A stretch of 64,000 nt of DNA from the NCBI RefSeq assembly GCF_902150045.1, contig NZ_CABFVU010000001.1, forward strand, positions 3,162,001 to 3,226,000, given 5' to 3'. Below the pieces are notes generated by a model. That model was not told where the DNA came from and searched no databases. It worked only from the letters and a program-made list of their open reading frames with translations. The DNA is from Chitinophaga polysaccharea. GTDB lineage: Bacteria > Bacteroidota > Bacteroidia > Chitinophagales > Chitinophagaceae. Shown one piece after another: positions 36,236-44,137 of the stretch; positions within the stretch are counted from its first letter, which is position 1; each line of letters opens with the position of its first letter. A program made the translations under genes and the position numbers.

Positions 36236-36827
36236 ATGTCCAGATTTTTCCCGATAGCCACTGCGCTTGTTCTTGGCATCACAGGCTTCCTTGCCTGTCA
36301 CACATCTCCGGAAAAAAGCCGGTGGGCGACAGCACCGTTGCTGTAATACCGGCGCCCGATCCTCACGAACTGGAATACCGCGACCAGCAAAAGATTGAAA
36401 AAGTAATTTATGGTTTTTGTGGACATTTCGACAATGGAAACCTGGCGAAATGCGTAGAGTTTATGGATGATAACATCCGGGGAGAAATTGATGGTGTAAA
36501 GCTGAGGGGAAAGGAGAACTGGACTGCTAAAATAGATTCGCTTTACTCAGTACCCGCAACAGTCATTTCCTCTCAAGGCACCTCATTTCCAATATGCAGT
36601 TTTACCCGGCCGTAAATGATACCGTGCGGGTAACCATGTATGCCAGTAATCTCTGGACAGACCTTACAGACGGTCAGATACAGCTGATGTCTGTTGGTTA
36701 TTATAAAGGAAAAGTAGAGAAGAAAGATGGGAAATGGCTGATAGCCGTATTGAATTCATTGCCCGATAGCAGGTTTGTAAAGAAATTTTACCAGGATGTT
36801 CATGGTGGTAATGAAGAACTGAAATAA
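36236..36827 (+). pseudogene. SnoaL/NTF2-like lipoprotein gene broken by two frameshifts
   Basis: Three consecutive frames join into one protein. Frame 1 (36236-36320) starts MSRFFPIATALVLGITGFLA-C, a lipoprotein signal, ending near SPEK. Frame 2 (from about 36310 to 36570) has DQQKIEKVIYGFCGHFDNGN and the SnoaL-type helix-strand pattern. Frame 3 (about 36573-36827) gives SRHLISNMQFYPAVNDTV through the end. One missing A in the AAAAAA run at 36312-36317 restores the first junction exactly; a one-base change near 36565-36575 restores the second. Rebuilt length is about 195 aa. Either a decaying gene or sequencing errors. Confidence 0.7.
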
Positions 36828-36885
36828 GAAAAGGTTTTATTGTTAACAAAAATGGTGAAGGAGTATAACCTTCACCATTTTCATT

Positions 36886-38961
36886 TTATTTAGCCAGCAC
36901 ATTGCTGGTGATGTTACCGGATACCACCTGGTAGCTGTCGAATGTGAGAGAAGCAGACGCCCTTCCGGAAGAGAGTGTACGCAACACCGTTATATACCCG
37001 AATAATTCTGATAAGGGTACCATAGCAGTGATGGTTTGCACGGGCCCATCCATCTCTATGTGCCTGATCACCCCACGCCGCCTGTTCAGGTCGCCGGTAA
37101 TGGTGCCGGTAAATTCTTCCGGCATGGTAACTGTTACCTTCATCCAGGGTTCCAGCAGGTGGGGAGCTGCTTTAGCAGCTATGCTTTTGAAGCCAATGAT
37201 GGCAGCGTGTTCAAAATCCGGTGCATGGGAGTCGTTGCTATGCACGGAACCATCCAGTAATCTCACCCGCATGGACTTCACCGGGTAACCAGCCAGTACG
37301 CCGTTGTGCATGGCCGATTCGAAGCCTTTACTGATCGAAGGGATGAATTCTTTTGGAATGGCACCGCCTTTAATTTCGTTGATAAACTCCAAACCTGTTG
37401 CCTGTTCATCGCCGGGTGATAATTCAAACTGTATGTCGGCAAAGTTACCGGAGCCGCCATTTTGTTTTTTATACACTTCACGATGGGTAACCGCCTGCGT
37501 AAATATTTCCTTGTACGCGATCTGCGGCTGTCCTTTGTTGATGTCCAGGTGATATTGTGTGGCCAGTTTTTCCAGCACCACTTCCAGGTGAAGCTCACCC
37601 ATGCCTTTCAGGATCGTTTGCCCGGTAGCGTTATCTACAGTTACCGTGAGCGTAGGATCCTCTTCCTGCAGCCTGTTCAGGGCATCGCCCAGTTTGTCGT
37701 TATCTTTCGCCGATTTTGCTTCTATCGCATAACCGATCATCGGTTCGGGGAAGCTGATTTGTTCCAGCAGTACCGGGTGATCCGGGTGAGAAAGGGAGTC
37801 GCCTGTTTTTACGTCTTTTAGTCCTGCTATCGCGCCGATATCGCCGGCGCCTATTGCTTCTACGGTTTCATACTTATCAGACATGATCCTCATCAGGCGG
37901 CTGATCCTTACTTTACGGCCGGTGCGGCTGTTCCATATGGTGTCGCCATTATGCAATACACCTGCATACACGCGCACTAACGTTAACCTCCCTACGTAGT
38001 CATCGGTGATGATCTTAAACGCTAGTGCTGCCAGCGGCGCACTTTCGCTAACGGGGATCGCTATGTCCGCATCTGTTTCTGAATTGACGGCTTTTACATC
38101 GCCAATATCTGAAGGAGCAGGCAGGTAGGTGGCTACTGCATCGAGCAGGGGCTGAATGCCTTTGTTCTTATAGGCAGCGCCCGCCAGTACGGGCACGGCT
38201 TCCATGCGGATGGTAGCGCTGCGCAGCGCCGTGTAAATATCCTGGGGAACGATGCTTTCCGGTGAAGTAGCATATTTGTCCAGCAGGGATTCATCCAGCA
38301 GCGATAATTCTTCCAGTAAATAATTACGCGCTTCAATGGCTTCGTTCAGCAAGGCAGCCGGTATTTCCTGTGTTTCATATGTTTTGCCGTCGGCAGTGTT
38401 CCATACGAGCGCTTTCATGGTAACCAGGTCTATTACACCGCTGAAGTCGTCTTCCGCACCGATAGGTAATTGCACCGGCAGTGCATTGGCGTTTAGCCGT
38501 TGACGTATGTCGCCTACAACGCGCCGGAAATCGGCGCCCTGCCGGTCCATCTTATTGATGAACGCAATGCGGGGAATATGATAGCGATCCGCCTGGTGCC
38601 ATACTGTTTCTGACTGCGGTTGTACACCGGAGCGGGCGCAGAATACGGCTACAGCGCCATCGAGCACGCGCAGGGAGCGTTCCACCTCCGCGGTGAAGTC
38701 AACATGGCCGGGCGTATCAATGATATTGATCTGCCAGGTATTATCCTCGTGTTTCCAGTAGGTAGTGATAGCCGCAGAAGAAATGGTGATACCTCTTTTT
38801 TCTTCCTGCGGATCACTGTCCATTACGGTGTTACCATCGTCTACATTACCTAATTTATGTGTGAAGCCGGTGAAGTAAAGCATTCGTTCAGTAAGCGTTG
38901 TTTTACCTGCATCGACATGTGCCATGATACCTATATTTCTAAAATCTGCTAAGCGTTTCAT
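36886..38961 (-). CDS. fusA: Elongation factor G paralogue
   Basis: 691 aa ribosomal translocase. G motifs are intact: AHVDAGKT (14-21), RGITISSA (57-64), DTPGHVDF (82-89), NKMD (136-139). Domains II-V follow, with [14 protein letters not shown] and [14 protein letters not shown] near the C-terminus. It stands alone, not next to rpsL/rpsG/tuf as the main EF-G usually is, so it may be the second EF-G many Bacteroidota carry, or an isolated main copy. A 12-bp-stem terminator sits 23 bp before its ATG and two small ORFs lie upstream, so expression is probably conditional. Confidence 0.9.
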   Translation of the reverse strand: MKRLADFRNIGIMAHVDAGKTTLTERMLYFTGFTHKLGNVDDGNTVMDSDPQEEKRGITISSAAITTYWKHEDNTWQINIIDTPGHVDFTAEVERSLRVLDGAVAVFCARSGVQPQSETVWHQADRYHIPRIAFINKMDRQGADFRRVVGDIRQRLNANALPVQLPIGAEDDFSGVIDLVTMKALVWNTADGKTYETQEIPAALLNEAIEARNYLLEELSLLDESLLDKYATSPESIVPQDIYTALRSATIRMEAVPVLAGAAYKNKGIQPLLDAVATYLPAPSDIGDVKAVNSETDADIAIPVSESAPLAALAFKIITDDYVGRLTLVRVYAGVLHNGDTIWNSRTGRKVRISRLMRIMSDKYETVEAIGAGDIGAIAGLKDVKTGDSLSHPDHPVLLEQISFPEPMIGYAIEAKSAKDNDKLGDALNRLQEEDPTLTVTVDNATGQTILKGMGELHLEVVLEKLATQYHLDINKGQPQIAYKEIFTQAVTHREVYKKQNGGSGNFADIQFELSPGDEQATGLEFINEIKGGAIPKEFIPSISKGFESAMHNGVLAGYPVKSMRVRLLDGSVHSNDSHAPDFEHAAIIGFKSIAAKAAPHLLEPWMKVTVTMPEEFTGTITGDLNRRRGVIRHIEMDGPVQTITAMVPLSELFGYITVLRTLSSGRASASLTFDSYQVVSGNITSNVLAK

Positions 38962-38983
38962 ATTTTCTTCTTTAAAAGGAATT

Positions 38984-39018
38984 AAAAAAGGCCGCTCACC
39001 TGGTAATGAGCGGCCTTT
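38984..39018 (-). terminator. Terminator inside the fusA leader
   Basis: Perfect 12-bp arms AAAGGCCGCTCA / TGAGCGGCCTTT with an 8-base loop. Read on the minus strand, it ends in a run of six T immediately before the fusA ribosome-binding region. It lies between the 20-codon ORF (39043-39105) and fusA, so transcripts must pass it to reach fusA, the layout of an attenuator. Confidence 0.7.
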
Positions 39019-39025
39019 GCTTTAC

Positions 39026-39098
39026 GCAACAGGAAGTCTGCATTACCGGGCCAGCCGTGTAAATGACATTGATGCTTTAATAATAAATTTCCTGTTGC
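39026..39098 (-). promoter_or_regulatory. Competing pairing in the fusA leader
   Basis: GCAACAGGAA (39026-39035) and TTCCTGTTGC (39089-39098) are perfect complements. They pair codons 3-6 of the 20-codon ORF with the stretch just before the terminator. A ribosome on the small ORF would break this pairing and could change whether the terminator forms. Confidence 0.45.
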
Positions 39099-39105
39099 TG
39101 CTCAT
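39043..39105 (-). CDS. 20-residue leader ORF upstream of fusA
   Basis: ATG at 39105, 20 codons, rich in Arg/Lys/Ser/Phe (begins MSSNRKFIIK, ends MSFTRLAR). No known peptide family. It lies between two minus-strand terminators and overlaps a stem that competes with the downstream one. Position and structure suggest a leader peptide that senses translation. Not proven to be translated. Confidence 0.4.
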   Translation of the reverse strand: MSSNRKFIIKASMSFTRLAR

Positions 39106-39150
39106 AATGTTATTGTTTGCTAAAAGAACCGGGAGCGTGGGGAAGCAAAT

Positions 39151-39178
39151 AAAAAGCCTCTTCGGATGAAGAGGCCCC
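39151..39178 (-). terminator. First leader terminator
   Basis: Arms GCCTCTTC / GAAGAGGC with a 4-base loop, followed on the minus strand by TTTTTATTT. It ends the module that contains the Cys-rich ORF. Confidence 0.7.
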
Positions 39179-39203
39179 TTGAAAAGATTTCAGGAGTTAT
39201 ATA

Positions 39204-39331
39204 TTAACCTCTCATATCCGGGATGGATTTGCCTCCCCGTCTTGAATTAAGACAATGCGGGTACTTGCAATTACCGCTCTGATTACGGTTGCTGCATGAC
39301 TGCCTGCCTGATATGTGAGATAGTTGTTCAT
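39204..39331 (-). pseudogene. Small Cys-rich ORF in the fusA leader, start frame unclear
   Basis: The frame ending at 39204 encodes GRQSCSNRNQSGNCKYPHC and then LNSRRGGKSIPDMRG, with C-x8-C-x4-C spacing and ordinary codon use, so it looks coding. It has no ATG, GTG or TTG after the probable transcription start; the only ATG (39331) is in another frame (MNNYLTYQ). Removing one base near 39308-39318 would join the two. It may be frameshifted, use an ATT start at about 39344, or not be coding. Confidence 0.35.
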
Positions 39332-39351
39332 ATACTTTTAAAATTGCTCCG

Positions 39352-39359
39352 CAAAGATA
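39352..39359 (-). promoter_or_regulatory. -7 element for the fusA leader transcript
   Basis: Minus-strand TATCTTTG, an exact TAnnTTTG match; transcription would begin near 39345, fourteen bases before the first small ORF. No convincing -33 TTG. Confidence 0.35.
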
Positions 39360-39473
39360 AGATGTTTTTAAATAATAAACTAATACCAGGGGGTTAATGT
39401 CCCCGGGTCCTTTTTCTCTTATTTGTACAAAAATATCTGTGATATTTACCAATACACCTATTTTGTTCCACCG

Positions 39474-39481
39474 TAACTTTG
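39474..39481 (+). promoter_or_regulatory. -7 element for the aldo/keto reductase gene
   Basis: TAACTTTG fits TAnnTTTG. The leader to the ATG at 39619 is about 130 bases and holds a nested hairpin at 39543-39585 (ACCCGGCT/AGCCGGGT outside, GCCTG/CAGGC inside). Confidence 0.35.
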
Positions 39482-39618
39482 CAGCTGTAAATCTGTAAGC
39501 ACTGAATGTGTGATGAAGGAATTACCGGAGCCCTGTCATCCTACCCGGCTTATGCCTGGGCATGATGGCAGGCGCGCAGCCGGGTGGGCATTTCAAACAA
39601 TAAATAAACCTCCATTAT

Positions 39619-40452
39619 ATGAATATTACAGACATTAACGGTACTGTGCAATTATCGAATGGTGTGCAGATGCCTTATTTCGGATTAGGTGTTTTTAAAA
39701 CAAAGGAAGGCCAGGAAGTGATCGACTCAGTAACCTATGCACTCGATGTAGGTTACCGCCATATAGATACCGCGGCTATCTATGGCAATGAGGAAGGGGT
39801 AGGTATTGCCATTGAGAAAAATGCGACCGACCGTAAGGATATCTTCCTGACTACAAAGGTCTGGAATGCCGACCAGGGTTACGACAGCACCCTGAAAGCA
39901 TTTGAGACCTCATTGGAAAAACTGAAAACGGATTATCTCGACCTTTACCTGATACACTGGCCGGTGAAAGGCAAATACAAAGAAACCTGGCGCGCATTGG
40001 AAAAACTCTATGCAGATGGCCGTGTGAAAGCGATCGGTGTCAGCAATTTCCTGCAACATCAGCTGGAAGACCTGTTCCAAAGTGCAAAGGTGATTCCGAT
40101 GGTTGATCAGCTGGAATTCCATCCTTACCTGGTACAGCCCGTTCTGCTTGATTTCTGTAAAAAGAACAATGTGCAGTTCGAAGCCTGGAGCCCCCTGATG
40201 CAGGGTAAAGCATTTGAAGTCCCTTTGCTGAAACAACTGGCGGAAAAATATAAAGTATCAGTAGCCCAGCTGGTATTAAGATGGGACCTGCAGAAAGGAG
40301 TAGTTACCATTCCTAAAAGTATCCGCCAGGACAGGGTGATTTCCAATGCGCAGTTATTCAGTTTTGAAATCAGCAAGGAAGATATACAGCAGATAGATGC
40401 CCTGGATCGCGGAGAAAGAGTAGGCCCGGACCCGGATAACTTCAACTTTTAA
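39619..40452 (+). CDS. Aldo/keto reductase
   Basis: 277 aa TIM-barrel NADPH-dependent oxidoreductase. The tetrad Asp50, Tyr55, Lys80 and His113 is complete (DVGYRHIDTAAIYGNE, TTKVWN, LIHWPVKG). The cofactor region near KGVVTIPKSIRQDRVISNAQ is typical of AKR5-like enzymes (2,5-diketo-D-gluconate reductase type). Cytosolic; reduces aldehydes or ketones, true substrate unknown. It stands as a single gene with a structured leader and is bounded downstream by repeat copy D. Confidence 0.9.
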   Translation: MNITDINGTVQLSNGVQMPYFGLGVFKTKEGQEVIDSVTYALDVGYRHIDTAAIYGNEEGVGIAIEKNATDRKDIFLTTKVWNADQGYDSTLKAFETSLEKLKTDYLDLYLIHWPVKGKYKETWRALEKLYADGRVKAIGVSNFLQHQLEDLFQSAKVIPMVDQLEFHPYLVQPVLLDFCKKNNVQFEAWSPLMQGKAFEVPLLKQLAEKYKVSVAQLVLRWDLQKGVVTIPKSIRQDRVISNAQLFSFEISKEDIQQIDALDRGERVGPDPDNFNF

Positions 40453-40460
40453 GGGAGTGT

Positions 40461-40669
40461 GCGGGTTTTGTCTGACTCACTGATTACGTTGATTATACTG
40501 ATTTGTTTGATTTTATTTTTTACGTTTTATTTATAATAATTAAGGGAGATGTAAGCGTGTCTTATATCTCCCTTAATTACTTTAATTTCGCTTATTACAG
40601 CAAAGCACAGGTTAAACCCTCAGCCTAATCATTATAATCATCCTGATCCTGAGTCAGACAAACTCCGCT
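40461..40669. mobile_element. MITE-like element, repeat copy D (209 bp)
   Basis: Left end GCGGGTTTTGTCTGACTCAC and right end (reversed) GCGGAGTTTGTCTGACTCAG start imperfect terminal repeats of about 50 bp. The inner part is homologous to copy C (TGATTTGTTTGATTTTATTT, then TTTTACGTTTTAT and AATTAAGGGAGAT). It also has its own inner hairpin: AATTAAGGGAGAT (40538-40550) with ATCTCCCTTAATT (40566-40578). It fills the gap between two convergent genes and its right end is one base from the stop of the minus-strand gene. Confidence 0.7.
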
Positions 40670-41788
40670 CTATTCTCCCAGCACTGCGAACAACCTGTCT
40701 ATATCAGCTTTATTGTTGTAGCAGTTAAGGGCTACGGTGAGCCGGTTGTTCTTATACCTTGCCCGGATATTATTCTTCACTATTTTTTCATTCTGTTCCG
40801 GCGTGATTTCCAGCAGCTGTATTGCAGAAAGATGCTCAGCCGGGTAAGCGGAGAGAAGTGGGATATGATGTGCTGCAGCCTGTTGCCCCAGGTATGCAAT
40901 AAGTTCCTGAACATAGGACTCAATAACGGGAACGCCCGTACGTTGAATATACTCCAGCGCTTCTCCCAGTAAAAGGATATTGATAAACGGCGGCGTGCCG
41001 GTTTCAAATACGGTGGCGTCCTTTTTGGGAGTGAACTTTGTATAGTCCTGTACCAGGTCAAAGTCGGGTTTTTCGTAATCCACATTGTACCAGCTCATCA
41101 CCTGCGGCGGATACCGGTCCAGTATTTCCTGTGACACATACATGGCGCCTGCGCCATAACCGGCGCCGACCCATTTGTAGGCATGGAAAATGAGTATGTC
41201 TATGTTGTATTCCTGTACATCAATATTGTTTACGCCAAACGATTGTGTGGCGTCTACAATGTGGATCAGCTGATGTTGTTTGCACAATTCACCGATAGCT
41301 TTCAGGTTCTGACGGAAGCCGGTTCTGAACATCACATGGCTGGTGATCAGGATGCGGGTAGCAGGTGTGATTTTAGCGGCGATGTCTGCCACTGAGATCA
41401 CATTATGCTCGTCACTATCCACAAACTGAACGGTGTTCCCGCTATGCATCCAACCCACAAAGCTGCTGGGAAATTCATCACGCATGGTGATGATCTCATA
41501 CTGCTTTGGGAACATACCATACAGCAGGATCATAGCCTGGGAGGTATTGGTGATGAAGGCAATTTCACTGGCTTGGGCATGGATCATGCCAGCGATAAGG
41601 CCTCTTACTTCACGGGTCTGCTGATCCCATCCCGGCATTACCCCCCGGCCTTTTTCACTGAGCTCAGTGAGTAGCGCAGTTGCCTTTTGTACAAGGGGAG
41701 TGCTTACCGGTCCGCCGCCGTTGGTGAAAAAATAAGTACAGTTATTACATACCGGGTAGTCAGCCCTGATCTTTTCCCAATTAGTCAT
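40670..41788 (-). CDS. Class-V aminotransferase-fold PLP enzyme
   Basis: 372 aa, cysteine desulfurase/selenocysteine lyase-like fold type I. PLP Lys in LIFHAYKWVGAGYGAGAMYV, and a cofactor Asp/His region IHIVDATQSFGVN. A Ser/Thr phosphate-binding stretch NTSQAMILLYGM fits the N-terminal side. No Cys-loop typical of IscS/SufS is obvious near the C-terminus. Could be a lyase, epimerase or aminotransferase; substrate not clear. Cytosolic. Confidence 0.82.
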   Translation of the reverse strand: MTNWEKIRADYPVCNNCTYFFTNGGGPVSTPLVQKATALLTELSEKGRGVMPGWDQQTREVRGLIAGMIHAQASEIAFITNTSQAMILLYGMFPKQYEIITMRDEFPSSFVGWMHSGNTVQFVDSDEHNVISVADIAAKITPATRILITSHVMFRTGFRQNLKAIGELCKQHQLIHIVDATQSFGVNNIDVQEYNIDILIFHAYKWVGAGYGAGAMYVSQEILDRYPPQVMSWYNVDYEKPDFDLVQDYTKFTPKKDATVFETGTPPFINILLLGEALEYIQRTGVPVIESYVQELIAYLGQQAAAHHIPLLSAYPAEHLSAIQLLEITPEQNEKIVKNNIRARYKNNRLTVALNCYNNKADIDRLFAVLGE

Positions 41789-41916
41789 ACTATTTTATTA
41801 TTTTCTTCACGATAATAAACAAAATAAACCATTGTGGCGAGACCGCCATGCGATTATGTTTTTTATATGATAACTTGCGGGGAACATAGCATCTCTTATA
41901 GAAAAAATGGTTTAGT

Positions 41917-44073
41917 ATGTGGAGAAAACAGGTCTTCTTTTTTAGCGCTTTAATGTGTTTATTTACTTTAAATGCAGCGGCACAGCGGCCGGCACTCTTC
42001 CGTAAAGCGGATGCCCCGCTGAATGAACGGGTGAACGACCTGCTGCGTACCCTTACCCTTCCCGAGAAGATATCGCTGCTGGGTTACAACAGCCCGGCCA
42101 TCGACCGTTTGCAGATCCCCGCCTATAACTGGTGGAATGAAGCGCTGCATGGTATTGCCAGGGGCGGAGAGGCCACTGTATATCCGCAGGCCATCGGGTT
42201 ATCGGCCTCCTTTAATGCGCCACTGGCCAGGGAAGTAGCCAACACTATTTCTACAGAAGCCAGGGCTAAATATAACCTCGCGGTACAACAGCACCGGCAT
42301 GTACAATACCTGGGACTCAACTTCTGGACGCCTAACATCAATATCTTCCGCGATCCCCGCTGGGGCCGGGGACAGGAAACATACGGAGAGGATCCTTACC
42401 TCACCGCTACCATGGCCGGCGCTTTTGTACAGGGGCTGCAGGGCGATGTACCGGGCATGCTGAAAACCGCTGCCTGCGCCAAGCACTTCGCAGTACACAG
42501 TGGTCCCGAGGCCGACCGGCACAGCTTTAACGCCATCGTCGATGAGAAAGACCTGCGGGAAACCTATCTGTATGCTTTTAAGAAACTGGTGGATGATAAA
42601 GTAGAGTCGGTCATGTGCGCTTATAACCGTGTTAACAGTCAGCCCTGCTGCACCGGTAACACATTGCTGCAGGATATCCTGCGGCATGAATGGAAATTCG
42701 GCGGACAGGTAGTAACCGACTGCTGGGCGCTGGACGATATCTGGCTGCGCCATAAAGCCATTCCTACCCGTGAGGAAGTAGCCGCGGCCGCGGTAAAAGC
42801 AGGTGTAAACCTGGACTGTGCCAATATTTTGCAGGACGATGTGATGAAAGCCATCAACAAGGGATGGCTTACCAGTGCGAATGTAGACAGTGCACTGGGC
42901 GCTACACTGCGTACCCGCATTAAACTGGGATTACTGGATGCACCGGCCGCAAGCCCTTACAGCCGGTATGGGGAAGATAGTGTAAACAACGACTATCATG
43001 CCCGGCTGGCGCGTGAAGCCGCACGTGAAAGCATGGTACTGCTTAAAAATGAGGGGGTGTTGCCGCTGACCGGGGATAAATATGCCTCCATGCTGGTAAC
43101 CGGCTCCAACTCAGCATCGCTGGAAGCGTTGATGGGCAATTATCACGGCGTATCGGGCAATATGGTGACCTTTGCTGCTGGTTTAGCCAAAGCCGCCGGG
43201 CCAGGTATGGCCATGCAATACGACCAGGGATGCGACTTTACCGATACCCTGCATTTTGGCGGCATCTGGGCTTCGCAGAACTGCGATGTAACCATAGCCG
43301 TAATTGGCTTAACACCTTTGCTGGAAGGGGAAGAAGGCGATGCTTTCCTGTCGCCTTCCGGTGGCGATAAAAATACGCTGAGCCTGCCCCGTTCGCAGAT
43401 CCTGTTTATGAAGAAATTAAGGGAGGCGCATAAGAAGCCCATCATCGCAGTGATCACTGCAGGCAGCGCTGTAGATGTGGACGCTATCGCTCCCTATGCA
43501 GACGCTATCATCCTGGCATGGTATCCCGGGGAACAGGGAGGTAATGCCCTCGCTGATATCATCTTCGGAAAATATTCGCCCGCAGGGCGGTTGCCGGTTA
43601 CGTTTTATCAATCCCTGAACGACTTACCGGATTATAAAGATTACAGTATGAAGAACCGCACTTACCGTTATTTTGAAGGAAAGGCGGCATATCCGTTCGG
43701 CTACGGTCTCAACTACACGAAGTTTGATTATAACTGGCATACTGCGCCGGCAAAGGAATACCGCAGTAAAGACACTATCCGTGTATCCGTATCCGTTAAA
43801 AACACCGGTCCATTTGATGGCGATGAAGTACTACAGGCCTATATCACTTACCCTAACATGGAACGTATGCCGGTAAAGGAACTGAAAGCCTTTAAACGGG
43901 TGCATGTGAGCAAAGGCGGCGAAGAAACTGCAATACTTGAAATACCCGTAACAGAGCTACAAAAATGGGATTTACAACAACATAACTGGAAATTATACAA
44001 AGGCAGGTATAAAATAAATATAGGGAAAAGCTCTGCCGACTTCGTGCTGTCGCAGGAGTTCTTACTCCGTTAA
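41917..44073 (+). CDS. Glycoside hydrolase family 3 (beta-xylosidase/glucosidase type)
   Basis: 718 aa with a signal peptide (QVFFFSALMCLFTLNAAAQ). N-terminal TIM barrel with KH (AKHFAVHSG, about 189-191) and the nucleophile Asp268 in VVTDCWALDD; the alpha/beta sandwich domain with ITAGSAVDVDAIAPYADAII and PGEQGG; a C-terminal fibronectin-III-like domain (VSVSVKNTGPFDGDEVLQAY). The WWNEALHGIAR opening is typical of the xylosidase/arabinosidase branch. Periplasmic exo-enzyme releasing sugars from oligosaccharides. No sus genes lie next to it. Confidence 0.9.
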   Translation: MWRKQVFFFSALMCLFTLNAAAQRPALFRKADAPLNERVNDLLRTLTLPEKISLLGYNSPAIDRLQIPAYNWWNEALHGIARGGEATVYPQAIGLSASFNAPLAREVANTISTEARAKYNLAVQQHRHVQYLGLNFWTPNINIFRDPRWGRGQETYGEDPYLTATMAGAFVQGLQGDVPGMLKTAACAKHFAVHSGPEADRHSFNAIVDEKDLRETYLYAFKKLVDDKVESVMCAYNRVNSQPCCTGNTLLQDILRHEWKFGGQVVTDCWALDDIWLRHKAIPTREEVAAAAVKAGVNLDCANILQDDVMKAINKGWLTSANVDSALGATLRTRIKLGLLDAPAASPYSRYGEDSVNNDYHARLAREAARESMVLLKNEGVLPLTGDKYASMLVTGSNSASLEALMGNYHGVSGNMVTFAAGLAKAAGPGMAMQYDQGCDFTDTLHFGGIWASQNCDVTIAVIGLTPLLEGEEGDAFLSPSGGDKNTLSLPRSQILFMKKLREAHKKPIIAVITAGSAVDVDAIAPYADAIILAWYPGEQGGNALADIIFGKYSPAGRLPVTFYQSLNDLPDYKDYSMKNRTYRYFEGKAAYPFGYGLNYTKFDYNWHTAPAKEYRSKDTIRVSVSVKNTGPFDGDEVLQAYITYPNMERMPVKELKAFKRVHVSKGGEETAILEIPVTELQKWDLQQHNWKLYKGRYKINIGKSSADFVLSQEFLLR

Positions 44074-44078
44074 CGCAC

Positions 44079-44137
44079 GCGGATTTTGTCTGACTCAGGA
44101 TTATAATCATCATAATCCTGAGTCAGACAAAATCCGC
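44079..44137. repeat. Dispersed palindromic repeat, copy E (perfect 26-bp hairpin)
   Basis: Arms at 44079-44104 and 44112-44137 are perfect complements (core GGATTTTGTCTGACTCAGGA) with the loop AATCATC. It looks like a copy of the C/D element reduced to its two ends. It sits 5 bp after the GH3 stop and directly abuts the antiporter stop codon; as a strong hairpin between converging genes it can serve as a terminator in both directions. Confidence 0.75.

Noticed and set aside
39204..39345. Leader region as a known structured RNA (SRP RNA, 6S, tmRNA)
   Set aside because: Local hairpins exist, but none of the conserved signature sequences of those RNAs is present.
39513..39641. 42-codon plus-strand ORF across the aldo/keto reductase leader and start
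   Set aside because: It coincides with the nested leader hairpin and overlaps the true start of the reductase in another frame; composition does not look coding.
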